DNA of 64,000 nt. Origin: Robertkochia marina. Its GTDB lineage: Bacteria > Bacteroidota > Bacteroidia > Flavobacteriales > Flavobacteriaceae. Below, piece after piece: positions 36,123 through 45,347 of the stretch (the stretch's first letter is position 1; every line of letters begins with the position of its first letter). The stretch is taken from positions 124,001 to 188,000 of the forward strand of contig NZ_SSMC01000001.1 in NCBI RefSeq assembly GCF_004799345.1, given 5' to 3'. A model generated the notes under the pieces. It searched no databases, was not told the DNA's origin, and was given only the letters and a program-made list of their open reading frames with translations. A program made the translations under genes and the position numbers.

Positions 36123-37115
36123 TTACCCCCCGATGGTACTCATACTTTCTTTTCTGATGAGCGACTTACCTTTTTCTTGTTCAGCGGCGAAACCATCTTT
36201 GGGTTTTATTTTTACCAGTTCCATAAACTTTTCGGCCAAAGCTTCATCGGTAACCCCCGAACGTATAAAATCGCGAATACTGAATACACCACCATCATAG
36301 AGACAGGTCTTGATCTCTCCCTTAGGGGTAATACGCAGTCGGTTACAGGTATTGCAAAAAGTACGTGAAAAAGCAGGAATGATCCCGACATCACCGGCAA
36401 AACCGTCAACGGCATAGTTGGTAGAAGTATCTCCATGATTCCCTGATTTTCGGGTCAGCGTGGGGTACTGTTCTTGTAAGGTATTCAGAATGTCTTTTGC
36501 ACTGTAAACGGTCTTATTTTGCTTGTAACCGCCATTAAAAGGCATCTCTTCAATAAATCGAACACTCACCGGGTATTGCTCTGCCAGGGCAGCCATAGGT
36601 AAAATATCGCGGGTATTGATCCCGTTCATGACCACCGCATTGATCTTCAGATTAAACCCCTGGTCGATCAGGGTGTGAAAGGCATGTATGACCTTTTCAA
36701 AATCGTCACGCCTGGTGATCTGTTTGAATCGTTCCGCATCCAAAGAATCCAGGCTTAGATTGAGCGTGGTAATGCCCAGTTCTTTTAACTTTTCAATATG
36801 CTTAACAATAAAAGTTCCGTTGGTAGTGATCGAAATATTGGGATAGTAATTCAACGCATGCGTTTTTTCCAGGAGGGTGATAAAATCCTTCCGCAAAAAG
36901 GGCTCTCCGCCCGTAAAACGTACCTTCTGAAATCCTAACTGCCCCAGCACGTTCAAAATACGAACGATCTCCTCATAACTTAGTAAATGAGCCTTGGGTT
37001 CATAAGGAATACCTTCCTTGGGCATACAATAAAAGCATCTCAGATTACAACGATCGGTCACCCCTATGCGCACATAGTCAATCGTTCTATCGAATCCGTC
37101 CTTTAATTTCATCAT
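36123..37115 (-). CDS. moaA: GTP 3',8-cyclase MoaA
   Basis: Radical-SAM enzyme starting molybdopterin synthesis from GTP. 330 residues from ATG 37115 (a TTG six nt upstream is less likely). The radical-SAM cluster ligands are in TDRCNLRCFYCMP, followed by FTGGEPFLRKD. The second Fe-S cluster uses the cysteines in FCNTCNRLRIT and KTCLYDGG. The protein ends in the conserved Gly-Gly (STIGG) needed for activity. First gene of a moaA-moeA unit divergent from xdhC. Confidence 0.95.
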   Translation of the reverse strand: MMKLKDGFDRTIDYVRIGVTDRCNLRCFYCMPKEGIPYEPKAHLLSYEEIVRILNVLGQLGFQKVRFTGGEPFLRKDFITLLEKTHALNYYPNISITTNGTFIVKHIEKLKELGITTLNLSLDSLDAERFKQITRRDDFEKVIHAFHTLIDQGFNLKINAVVMNGINTRDILPMAALAEQYPVSVRFIEEMPFNGGYKQNKTVYSAKDILNTLQEQYPTLTRKSGNHGDTSTNYAVDGFAGDVGIIPAFSRTFCNTCNRLRITPKGEIKTCLYDGGVFSIRDFIRSGVTDEALAEKFMELVKIKPKDGFAAEQEKGKSLIRKESMSTIGG

Positions 37116-37267
37116 GCTCAATATTTAGCAGGTAATTTTATATTTTTATCAAAAAGAAGGTTGTACCTGTGAAGATACTGCATTATAGCTAATTACTGCA
37201 ATACTATTTCATTATATGGAGATAGTTAATTCGAATATAACCCGCTTCTCAAAGAAAATTGCAAGTT

Positions 37268-38377
37268 ATGAAAGAGATCAAATCTATATTACAACTCTAT
37301 GATTCTTACGGCCAGGGAACAGAAAAGTGTGCCATCGCCCAGGTGGTACGGGTCGAAGAATCTTCCTATCGCCGGGAAGGGGCACGAATGATCGTTTTCG
37401 AGAACGGTACCTTTGAGGGCGGTATCAGCGGAGGCTGCCTGGAAGGCGATGCCCTGCAACGTTCACAGATCGCCATCCTCAAAAAAGAGCCTTCCATCGT
37501 AACCTATGACACCTCAAAAGACGATGAGAATCAGATCGGCGTTGGTTTAGGGTGTAATGGGGTCATCGATGTGCTTATTACCCCGATCACACAGGAAGGT
37601 AACACCCTGAACCTGTTGCAACGCTGTGTAGCATCGCGAAAAGCCCATATCCTGGTAACGGTCACAGCCACCAATACCCCTGATGTGATTGCGCTCGGAC
37701 AAAACTGGTATTACGATACGGCAACACAAACCTTGGAGAACTTTGAACATCAAGCTCTGAAAGCTTCCTTGGAAAAAGATATCCAAACCGTTCTTGATTC
37801 TAAAAGATCAAAGATCTATCATTATAACCTCAACGCCTTGTCTGTAAGTGCCTTCATCGAATTGATACCCCCACAATTTCACTTAGCCATCTATGGGGAT
37901 AATTACGATGTATATCCTATGATCAACCTGGCGGAGGTAATGGATTGGGAGGTGAGCCTGGTAGGGAAGCTACAAAAACTTCGTAAGGATAAACTGGGGG
38001 CTGTAAAAGACCTGTATCAGAAAGATGATACCGAACAGCCTCTTATAGACGACAGAACCGCCGTGGTACTCATGGCACACGACTACAAAACCGACCTGAG
38101 GAATTTAATAAACCTTGTTAATTCGCCAACCCCTTATATCGCCAGCCTGGGCCCAAAGAAACGGTTTAAAAAGATGGTGAATGAACTGGAAGATCGCGGC
38201 ACTCCGCTTACACCCGAACAGCTGGAACGTATCTATGCACCCTGCGGATTAGAGATCGGTGCCAATACTCCCGAAGAGATCGCTGCCAGTATTTTCGCTG
38301 AGATCCTCAGTGTATTCTCCGGAAAAAAAGGCGGGATGCTTCGCGAAAAGCAGGAGCCTATTCATGAGCGGTATTGA
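37268..38377 (+). CDS. XdhC/CoxI-family molybdoenzyme maturation protein
   Basis: Accessory protein that binds and sulfurates molybdenum cofactor for xanthine-dehydrogenase-family enzymes. About 370 residues from ATG 37268. N-terminal XdhC_CoxI domain with AIAQVVRVEESSYRREGARM and GGISGGCLEGDAL; C-terminal Rossmann-like XdhC_C domain with LAIYGDNYDVYPMI and the VVLMAHDYKTDLRNL segment, then APCGLEIGANTPEEIAASI. A second XdhC protein, coxF, ends the cox operon. Divergent from moaA over 150 bp. Confidence 0.9.
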   Translation: MKEIKSILQLYDSYGQGTEKCAIAQVVRVEESSYRREGARMIVFENGTFEGGISGGCLEGDALQRSQIAILKKEPSIVTYDTSKDDENQIGVGLGCNGVIDVLITPITQEGNTLNLLQRCVASRKAHILVTVTATNTPDVIALGQNWYYDTATQTLENFEHQALKASLEKDIQTVLDSKRSKIYHYNLNALSVSAFIELIPPQFHLAIYGDNYDVYPMINLAEVMDWEVSLVGKLQKLRKDKLGAVKDLYQKDDTEQPLIDDRTAVVLMAHDYKTDLRNLINLVNSPTPYIASLGPKKRFKKMVNELEDRGTPLTPEQLERIYAPCGLEIGANTPEEIAASIFAEILSVFSGKKGGMLREKQEPIHERY

Positions 38378-38421
38378 TATTTCCGCATTCTCAGGTTAGA
38401 TCGTTTCAAAATACTTGCTAC

Positions 38422-38442
38422 AAATACCAAGATTTGGTATTT
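38422..38442. promoter_or_regulatory. Perfect inverted repeat before the ParD-like gene
   Basis: AAATACCAA (38422-38430), spacer GAT, TTGGTATTT (38434-38442), and another AATACC half-site at about 38450. It lies 22-42 nt upstream of the start, where an autoregulated antitoxin would bind. Confidence 0.6.
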
Positions 38443-38463
38443 TCAGTTAAATACCTTTTCATC

Positions 38464-38706
38464 ATGGGAAAAAACACTTCCATATCACTTGGTGATCATT
38501 TTGAAGCATTCATCAAGGAAGAGATTAAATCCGGGCGCTACAGTTCTGCAAGTGAAGTGATCCGCTCGGCCTTAAGATTACTCGAACGTGAAGAAAAAAA
38601 GGAAAGCGAATTAATTAAAGCGCTTGAGATAGGGGAAGAAAGCGGCTTTATTGAAAATTTTGACCCCGCAGCTCATCTTAAAAGGCTGCATAGTAGACTC
38701 AAATAA
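38464..38706 (+). CDS. ParD-like ribbon-helix-helix protein (no toxin partner seen)
   Basis: 80 residues. N-terminal ribbon-helix-helix: TSISLGDHFEAFIKEEIKSG then RYSSASEVIRSALRLLERE, the ParD/CopG antitoxin pattern; the C-terminal part (SGFIENFDPAAHLKRLH) matches the region that binds a ParE toxin. No ParE reading frame follows: a cysteine desulfurase gene on the other strand ends 2 nt later. The start was chosen over an upstream in-frame TTG/ATT because the palindrome at 38422-38442 lies in the leader. Confidence 0.85.
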   Translation: MGKNTSISLGDHFEAFIKEEIKSGRYSSASEVIRSALRLLEREEKKESELIKALEIGEESGFIENFDPAAHLKRLHSRLK

Positions 38707-38708
38707 AC

Positions 38709-39893
38709 TTACCTCTTCCTTCTCTCCCATAGAATATTAGCTTCCCGTTGGGCGGCCACCTCCCGGGAAACAATGGCGATGATCTGTTCCACCTCTTCTT
38801 GTGTAGTATAACGCCCCAGGCTGAAGCGAATGCTTGAAAAGGCGAGCACTTCAGGAATACCCATAGCGGTCAGCACATGAGATGGATTCACATTGGCCGA
38901 GTTACAGGCAGAACCGTTGGACACAGACACCTGCTTGCTCAGGGCGCGCAATAATCCTTCCCCATCCACATACTTAAATGATACATTCAGAGTATTAGGT
39001 AATCTCGAAGCAGCTGCACCATTGACTACGGTTTCTTCTATTGCTGATAAACCTTCCTGGAGTTGATCCCTCAACCCCCTCAACCTTGCAAATTCTACTT
39101 CCAAGTTTTTAACCGATAATTCGACAGCCCTTGCCATACCAACGATTCCGGGGGTATTATAGGTACCTCCGCGAAGCTTCCGTTGCTGTCCGCCCCCATG
39201 CATAAAGGCCTCGAGGAATTTCTCATTACCATCTTTAATATAGGTCAGTCCTACTCCTTTCGGACCGTATACCTTGTGGGAAGAGAAACAGGCAAAATCA
39301 ACATGGTCAAAGAAATCGTCTAATGGGATTTTTCCCAACGCCTGGGTAGCATCAGAAAACAAAAAGCTGCCGTATGTTTTGCAGAGCTCTGAGATCTCCT
39401 GTAAAGGTTGTATCACCCCGGTCTCATTATTGGCAAGCATGATCGCCACCACCAGGGTGGTGTCTGATATATGTTGCTTTAATTGCTGCGTATCCACCAG
39501 GCCATTGGCGGTCACGTCCAGGTAAGTAACCTTAGCTCCTTCAGCCTCCAGCGCCTGGCAGGTATCCAGCACTGCCTTGTGCTCCGCTTTCGAGGTGATA
39601 ATATGGTTTCTTTTGCTTCTTCCTTTCAGATACAATCCTTTGAGAATACTGTTAATACTCTCTGTAGATCCTGAAGTAAATACCAATTCTCCGGGGGATA
39701 CGCCCAGGGCAGTACCAAGAGTTTCTGAAGCGCTATCAATGGCGTCCATGGCCAGCCACCCATGAGCATGATGACTGCTGGATGGGTTTCCGAAATGCAT
39801 GTTGAAATAAGGCATCATGGTATCTACCACCCGCTGATCGCAGGGTGTGGTAGCATTGTAATCTGCATATATCCGGGTGTATTTTGAGGTCAT
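38709..39893 (-). CDS. Cysteine desulfurase (NifS/IscS type)
   Basis: PLP enzyme that takes sulfur from cysteine as a persulfide. 394 residues of the class V aminotransferase fold: YADYNATTPCDQRV at the start, GSTESINS, the PLP-binding lysine in SSHKVYGPKGVG (near residue 205) and the mobile-loop catalytic cysteine in NGSACNSANVNPSHVL (near 330). It lies within the molybdenum/CO island rather than with isc/suf genes. The inferred job is to supply the sulfur for the Mo cofactor of the oxidoreductase; ordinary Fe-S supply is the alternative. Confidence 0.9.
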   Translation of the reverse strand: MTSKYTRIYADYNATTPCDQRVVDTMMPYFNMHFGNPSSSHHAHGWLAMDAIDSASETLGTALGVSPGELVFTSGSTESINSILKGLYLKGRSKRNHIITSKAEHKAVLDTCQALEAEGAKVTYLDVTANGLVDTQQLKQHISDTTLVVAIMLANNETGVIQPLQEISELCKTYGSFLFSDATQALGKIPLDDFFDHVDFACFSSHKVYGPKGVGLTYIKDGNEKFLEAFMHGGGQQRKLRGGTYNTPGIVGMARAVELSVKNLEVEFARLRGLRDQLQEGLSAIEETVVNGAAASRLPNTLNVSFKYVDGEGLLRALSKQVSVSNGSACNSANVNPSHVLTAMGIPEVLAFSSIRFSLGRYTTQEEVEQIIAIVSREVAAQREANILWERRKR

Positions 39894-40019
39894 ACCTAAA
39901 GCTTGTTGCCCGATAAATTAGTAATTCTATAGGATTTTATTAGCAGCATTCTTTTTAACTTCATCTGCGGTTTATAAATCCAATGTTAAAGTTCAGAAAA
40001 TTATCAGGATTCACAAGAC

Positions 40020-41201
40020 ATGAAGCATCAACAACACAGCAAATTAACAAAACCTTATAAGGGGGTGTACGGACAACATGAGATCAGCATTTTGGGAAGC
40101 AATTGCCACCGGATAGGGAAACTCGCCCGGATGATCGCTGAGGAAATATCAGATCTGTGCGATGCCGCCTATATTGATGCGGACCATAAATCTCCACTAA
40201 ACGAAGAAACCACTCCATCAGTATTTTCCTGGGAGTTTACCAATAAGATCTCCTATCACCGGTTGGATGTTTCTGCCGGGGTATCCGATTTTGAACGTTC
40301 TGCCATGTTCAATGCTTCTCATCTTACAATGGTCAATGGAAATCACGAAAAGGGAATGCATCAGCTTGTGATCATTGATCCTTCAAAAGAAGCAAAGCTG
40401 GAAAAGAGAAAAGAACAGCTGACGCATGTGATCGGTTTAGTGAGTTTGGAGACTACTCCCTCGCCAAAGCTTCGGAGCACGAAGGAGGGTGAGGAAGAGA
40501 AAGGAGAATTACCTGAATATATAAAAGAGTTAATTCCTAATTACAAGGAGTTGCCGGTTGTTACTATCGATGACCGGGCCGGGATGAAGAAACTGGTAGC
40601 GAATTTCCTTATAGATCGGTTACCGAAGATCAAGGGATTGATCCTGGGTGGGGGCAAAAGTACCCGGATGGGAGTCGACAAGGCCTTTTTAGACTATCAC
40701 GGGAAACCTCAACACCTATACCTCAAGGAAGAGCTGGCAGAACTATGTGAGGCCACCTATGTTTCCTGCCGGGAGGAACAGGCTGAACTTTTTCCAACTG
40801 CCTTACCGGATACTTTTTTACACCTGGGGGCCTATGGAGGCATCCTTTCGGCTTTTCAACAAGACCCCAATGCCGCCTGGTTCTCCGTGGCCTGTGATGT
40901 CCCTCTTTTAAATAAGAGCACCCTTGAAAAATTGGTAGCTCAACGTGACCCTTCAAAACTAGCCACCTGCTTCTACAATTCTGAAACCGGCTTCCCGGAA
41001 CCCCTTATTACTATCTGGGAACCCCGGGCCTACCCGGTGCTGCTTCACTATATGTCTATGGGGTATTCCTGTGCCCGTAAAGTATTGATCAATAATGACG
41101 TAAAGGTCGTTAAGCTTGAAAATGAAGAAGTGCTTCTGAATGCCAATACGATGGATGAACGGGAGAAGGCGTTGGGGATGTTACAAAAAAGTCAATTATA
41201 A
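40020..41201 (+). CDS. MobA/MocA-like molybdenum cofactor nucleotidyltransferase with extra N-terminal half
   Basis: 393 residues. The C-terminal half (about 203-390) is a MobA-like nucleotidyltransferase: LILGGGKSTRMGVDKAF near 206, and VACDVPLLNKSTLEKL. CO dehydrogenase uses the cytosine dinucleotide form, so MocA-type CTP activity is inferred; GTP use cannot be excluded. The N-terminal half (1-150) contains ILGSNCHRIGKLARMIAEEI, loosely like a MobB P-loop but without a canonical GxxxxGKS/T, so it is either degenerate or new. A low-complexity linker (about 145-170) joins them. It is the gene before the cox operon. Confidence 0.82.
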   Translation: MKHQQHSKLTKPYKGVYGQHEISILGSNCHRIGKLARMIAEEISDLCDAAYIDADHKSPLNEETTPSVFSWEFTNKISYHRLDVSAGVSDFERSAMFNASHLTMVNGNHEKGMHQLVIIDPSKEAKLEKRKEQLTHVIGLVSLETTPSPKLRSTKEGEEEKGELPEYIKELIPNYKELPVVTIDDRAGMKKLVANFLIDRLPKIKGLILGGGKSTRMGVDKAFLDYHGKPQHLYLKEELAELCEATYVSCREEQAELFPTALPDTFLHLGAYGGILSAFQQDPNAAWFSVACDVPLLNKSTLEKLVAQRDPSKLATCFYNSETGFPEPLITIWEPRAYPVLLHYMSMGYSCARKVLINNDVKVVKLENEEVLLNANTMDEREKALGMLQKSQL

Positions 41202-41574
41202 TTCACTCCGCTCTTGAGGAGTACCCGGGAACCACCCTGCAACCACCCCACCCTGGCCCAGCGCGCCATCTGGCCCCCCTGGCTGCCGTCAGGCAGGTTC
41301 GCTAAAAAGGTCTACCAGACCTTTTTTTTACGCTCGGTCCTCCCCCGGCTGCGCCACCCCCTCCCGGAGGGAGAGGGATAGTAAGATTATACAGGCTTGA
41401 GAATACAGAATTATCTGTAAGTATTATTTGCAATTATCAAATATTTAATCGATAGTTAAAATTTATAAGGATTTGTGATTTTTTTATAGTAATTATTAAT
41501 GGGTTGGTATTTTTCTTAATAACTTAGGGTTCACTTCGTTAGGAAAAAAATCGTTAAACACATAATTAATTTCT
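41202..41574. other. Gene-free stretch before the cox operon
   Basis: The first half holds copy D of the AGCGAACCTGCC family, on the minus strand, and a CTCCCGGAGGGAG palindrome. The second half (about 41395-41574) is strongly AT-rich and must contain the coxM promoter and leader; a weak TAACTTAG element near 41519 is the only candidate -7 seen. Confidence 0.6.
41262..41345 (-). repeat. Copy D of the AGCGAACCTGCC dispersed hairpin repeat
   Basis: On the minus strand: GGACCGAGCG, hairpin AAAAAGGTCT/AGACCTTTTT (41304-41313 with 41317-41326), TAGCGAACCTGCCTGACGG, CAGCCAGGGGGGCCAGATGG. This is the best preserved copy in the window. Confidence 0.8.
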
Positions 41575-42444
41575 ATGATCCCTGCACCTTTTAATTATCA
41601 CAAGGCATCTACGATAGAGGAAGCTATCGCCTTGTCACAAGAATTGGGCGAAGAAGCTAAATACATGTCGGGCGGACAAAGTCTGCTCCCCATGATGAAG
41701 CTTCGTTTCGCCTCTCCCCAAGACATTATTGATATCAGTAAACTCCAGGGCCTCTCTTACATCAAAGAGGATGGAGATGTTTTAAAGATCGGCGGACTCA
41801 CCACACAAACAGAGTTGGAACACAACGATCTTCTGAAAAGTAAGTATCCGATATTCGGGGATGCAGTATGGTTAACAGCGGATCCTTCAGTGAGAAATTG
41901 CGGAACCATAGGTGGAAACATTGCCCACGGTGATGCTGCCAATGACCAACCGGCCCTGATGCTCGCATTACGGGCCACTTTTATAGCCCATGGTCCGGAT
42001 GGAGAAAAATCTATCCCGGTAGATGAGTTTTTTCACGGTTTTTACATGACGGCTCTTGAACCGGGAGATATACTCACGGAAATCCAGATCCCGAAGGCCA
42101 AACCCAATAGCGGTGGTGCCTATCACAAGGTTGAACGTAAAGTAGGAGATTATGCAACTGCCGGAGTAGCTGTTCATATTGAACTGGATGATAACGGCGT
42201 ATGCACAGAAGTTGGGATAGGTTTAACCAATCTGAGTCCGATGCCGATGCGTCTGGAAAGAGGAGAGGAAGTTTTGCGCGGCAATAAAATCACCGATGAA
42301 CTGATCGAAGAAGTTGGAAAGATCGCCAGTGAAGATTGTGAACCCGATTCAGACCTGAGAGGTTCAGAAGCCTATAAGCGCTCCATAGTAAATACGATCA
42401 CTAAAAGAATGTTGAATAAAGCTCTGGAAAGGGCAAGAAAGTAA
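41575..42444 (+). CDS. coxM: CO dehydrogenase medium (FAD) subunit CoxM
   Basis: FAD subunit that takes electrons from the Fe-S subunit and passes them to the respiratory chain. 289 residues. N-terminal FAD-binding part with [14 protein letters not shown] (residues 32-45), second FAD motif [17 protein letters not shown] (about 110-126); the C-terminal CO dehydrogenase flavoprotein domain has [15 protein letters not shown]. It heads coxM-coxS-coxL, the gene order of form I enzymes. Downstream gap to coxS is 7 nt. Confidence 0.94.
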   Translation: MIPAPFNYHKASTIEEAIALSQELGEEAKYMSGGQSLLPMMKLRFASPQDIIDISKLQGLSYIKEDGDVLKIGGLTTQTELEHNDLLKSKYPIFGDAVWLTADPSVRNCGTIGGNIAHGDAANDQPALMLALRATFIAHGPDGEKSIPVDEFFHGFYMTALEPGDILTEIQIPKAKPNSGGAYHKVERKVGDYATAGVAVHIELDDNGVCTEVGIGLTNLSPMPMRLERGEEVLRGNKITDELIEEVGKIASEDCEPDSDLRGSEAYKRSIVNTITKRMLNKALERARK

Positions 42445-42451
42445 TACGGAA

Positions 42452-42943
42452 ATGGCAAAACACAATATCACCATGACGATCAACGGACAAAGCGTTTCTG
42501 CCGAGGTAGATTCCCGCTTGCTCCTTGTTCACTTTATCAGAGAAAATCTCGACATGACCGGAACCCATATTGGTTGCGACACCTCCAACTGCGGGGCCTG
42601 CACCATTTTACTGGATGGTAAATCCATAAAATCATGTACCTACCTGGCTGTAAGAGCTGACGGCGCCAACATCACCACCATAGAAGGGATTGCAGAAGAC
42701 GGTACCAACCATCCGCTGCAGCAGGCCTTTCACGATCAGCACGGCTTACACTGCGGCTTCTGCACCCCGGGTATGATCATGCGTTCAATTGACCTGTTGA
42801 AGAACAATCCCGACCCGACAGAAGAAGAAATTCGCTGGGGTATTTCAGGGAATCTCTGCAGGTGTACCGGGTACAACAATATCGTTAAGGCTGTACAGCA
42901 GGCTGCCCAGGAAATGAAGAAAGAAAAAGAAACCACTGTTTAA
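42452..42943 (+). CDS. coxS: CO dehydrogenase small (2Fe-2S) subunit CoxS
   Basis: Two [2Fe-2S] clusters linking the molybdenum site to FAD. 163 residues. The plant-ferredoxin-like cluster uses Cys42, Cys47, Cys50 and Cys62 ([18 protein letters not shown]). The second cluster uses Cys101, Cys104, Cys136 and Cys138 (HCGFCTPGM and [10 protein letters not shown]). All eight ligands are present. Middle gene of coxMSL. Confidence 0.95.
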   Translation: MAKHNITMTINGQSVSAEVDSRLLLVHFIRENLDMTGTHIGCDTSNCGACTILLDGKSIKSCTYLAVRADGANITTIEGIAEDGTNHPLQQAFHDQHGLHCGFCTPGMIMRSIDLLKNNPDPTEEEIRWGISGNLCRCTGYNNIVKAVQQAAQEMKKEKETTV

Positions 42944-42961
42944 CCTCTTAAAAAAGAAATT

Positions 42962-45328
42962 ATGTTCTCATGTAAAACATCACCGGAGGTTGGCGGAATG
43001 GGCCACTCTATAAAAAGAAAAGAAGATGCCAGGTTTTTACACGGTAAGGGAAATTATGTAGATGATGTAAAATTACCCGGCATGCTGCATATGGTTATGG
43101 TGCGTAGCCCTTACGCCTATGCCAAGATCAAAAGCATTAACAAAGACAAGGCCCTGGCCATTGACGGGGTACTTGCTGTAATTACGGGAGAAGACCTGGC
43201 CCAATACAATCTGCATTGGATGCCTACCCTGCTCTCTGACTCACAAATGGTACTTCCTACCGATACGATCATGCACCAGTCTCAGGAGGTTTGTGCCGTG
43301 ATCGCTACCGATCGCTATATTGCCGTTGATGGTGCCGAAGCGGTGGAAGTAGAGTACGAACCCATGCAAGCTATAGTAGACCCATTTAAGGCATTGGATG
43401 AAGATGCACCTTTGTTGAGACCGGATAAGGAAGGACAGGAAAACAATCATATTTATCACTGGGAACGCGGCGACAAGGCCAAAACAGAAGAGGCCATTGC
43501 CAAGGCCGATGTGGTGGTAAAAGAGCGCATTCATTTACCAAGGATTCACGTAGCTTCTATTGAAACCTGCGGGGTCGTGGCTTCCTATGATAAGGTCACC
43601 GAAAAAATGCTGATCTACCTGACCTCACAGGCACCTCATGCCATTCGCACCATCGTGGCCCTGGTGGCAGGACACGTTGGATTGTCAGAAGAAAAGATCA
43701 GGATCATTGCTCCGGATATCGGAGGAGGATTCGGAGGTAAGGTACCCGTGTATCCCGGTTACGTGATCGCTATTGCCGCAACCTTCCTGATCGGAAAACC
43801 GGTGAAATGGATCGAAGACCGTTCGGAGAACCTGGTTAACGGGTTTGCCCGTGATTATCATATGGACTGCGAGCTTGCCGCCACCAAAGACGGAAAGATC
43901 CAGGCCTTTAAGGTGTCGACCCTGGCTGATCATGGGTATACCGATTCTTCGGCTAACCCGTCAAAGTATCCTACAGGAATGTTCTCCATTTGTACGGGGT
44001 CTTACGATTACGAACACGCTTTTGCAGAACTGGATGCAGTGTATACCAATAAAGCTCCGGGAGGAGTTGCCTATCGCTGTTCCTTCCGTGTAACAGAAGC
44101 GGTGCACGCCATAGAACGTATGGTAGATAAGCTGGCCGCAGAGATCGGCAAAGATCCCGCCCAGTTACGCCTTGAAAATTTTATTAAGAAAGAGCAGTTC
44201 CCTTACTCCTCTCCCCTTGGCTGGAGTTATGACAGTGGCGATTACCACGCTACCCTCAAGAAAGCCATGGACATGCTGGGGTATGACGACTATAAAAAAG
44301 AGCAGGCCGAAAAACGCGCCCAAGGGAAACTCATGGGTATCGGTATCAGCACCTTTACCGAGGTGGTTGGAGCCGGTCCTTCTAAAGACTTCGACATTCT
44401 GGGGATCGCCATGTTCGACAGTGCAGAGATCAGGGTACACCCAACAGGAAAAGCATTGGCCCGTTTCGGTACCAAGTCGCAGGGACAAGGACACGAAACC
44501 ACCTATGCCCAGATCCTGGCAGAAGAGCTGGGTATCCCCTACTCCGATATTGAGATCGAAGAAGGAGACACTGACACGGCACCCTACGGATTAGGAACCT
44601 ACGCCAGTAGAAGTACTCCTACTGCAGGTGCAGCCGCAGCCATCGCTGCCCGTAAGCTTGTTGATAAGGGTAAAAAGATCGCCGCTTACCTTCTTGAGGT
44701 GAGTGAGGAAGATATTGAATGGGAAGTTGGTAAGTATTCCGTAAAGGGTGCTCCTGAAAAGTCGAAGACCATACAGGAAGTGGTATTTGCTTCATACACC
44801 AATATTCCTCCGGGAATGGAACCGGGCTTTGAGGCCACCCATTACTATGACCCACCAAACCTGACCTTCCCGAACGGCGCCTATATCTGTGTGGTAGAGG
44901 TTGATGAGGAAACAGGTGCCATTGATGTGAAACGATTCGTTGCCATTGACGATTGCGGGAATATTATCAACCCCATGATCGTTGAAGGACAGGTACACGG
45001 AGGCTTGACACAGGGAATAGCCCCTGCCATGTATGAGGGCATTCAGTATGATGATGAAGGAAACGTATTGAACGGTACCTTCATGGATTACCTGGTACCA
45101 ACAGCAGTAGAGTCGCCTAAGTGGGAAACCGGGCATACCATTACTCCTTCACCTCACCATCCGCTGGGAGCAAAAGGAGTGGCAGAGTCGCCAACGGTTG
45201 GTGCGCCTCCTGCCATTGCCAATGCGATCATTGATGCCCTCTATCCATTAGGCATTAAACACCTGGATATTCCAATCACCCCATCAAAAGTGTGGGATGC
45301 CATCCAGGAAGCAAAACAAAAGGCGTAA
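42962..45328 (+). CDS. coxL: Form I aerobic CO dehydrogenase large subunit CoxL
   Basis: Catalytic subunit oxidising CO with water to CO2 at a Cu-S-Mo site. 788 residues. The active-site loop reads GGVAYRCSFRVTEA, with Cys373 at the copper ligand position (Cys388 in Oligotropha carboxidovorans). AYxCSFR is the form I signature; form II has AYRGAGR and xanthine dehydrogenases lack it. GGGFGGKVPVYPGYV matches the cofactor loop. Glu742 in GVAESPTVGAPPA is the conserved Mo-site glutamate (Glu763). It has no signal peptide, as expected for a cytoplasmic enzyme attached to the membrane. The gene is full length. Confidence 0.95.
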   Translation: MFSCKTSPEVGGMGHSIKRKEDARFLHGKGNYVDDVKLPGMLHMVMVRSPYAYAKIKSINKDKALAIDGVLAVITGEDLAQYNLHWMPTLLSDSQMVLPTDTIMHQSQEVCAVIATDRYIAVDGAEAVEVEYEPMQAIVDPFKALDEDAPLLRPDKEGQENNHIYHWERGDKAKTEEAIAKADVVVKERIHLPRIHVASIETCGVVASYDKVTEKMLIYLTSQAPHAIRTIVALVAGHVGLSEEKIRIIAPDIGGGFGGKVPVYPGYVIAIAATFLIGKPVKWIEDRSENLVNGFARDYHMDCELAATKDGKIQAFKVSTLADHGYTDSSANPSKYPTGMFSICTGSYDYEHAFAELDAVYTNKAPGGVAYRCSFRVTEAVHAIERMVDKLAAEIGKDPAQLRLENFIKKEQFPYSSPLGWSYDSGDYHATLKKAMDMLGYDDYKKEQAEKRAQGKLMGIGISTFTEVVGAGPSKDFDILGIAMFDSAEIRVHPTGKALARFGTKSQGQGHETTYAQILAEELGIPYSDIEIEEGDTDTAPYGLGTYASRSTPTAGAAAAIAARKLVDKGKKIAAYLLEVSEEDIEWEVGKYSVKGAPEKSKTIQEVVFASYTNIPPGMEPGFEATHYYDPPNLTFPNGAYICVVEVDEETGAIDVKRFVAIDDCGNIINPMIVEGQVHGGLTQGIAPAMYEGIQYDDEGNVLNGTFMDYLVPTAVESPKWETGHTITPSPHHPLGAKGVAESPTVGAPPAIANAIIDALYPLGIKHLDIPITPSKVWDAIQEAKQKA

Positions 45329-45347
45329 AGCTATAGCACAGAGTCAG

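Noticed and set aside
38707-38760. A ParE toxin gene after the ParD-like gene
   Set aside because: No plus-strand frame of adequate length follows; the cysteine desulfurase gene occupies the region on the other strand.
41575-45328. A xanthine dehydrogenase or generic XDH-family reading for the coxMSL genes
   Set aside because: The AYRCSFR loop, the M-S-L order and the coxG-D-E-F genes fit form I CO dehydrogenase.
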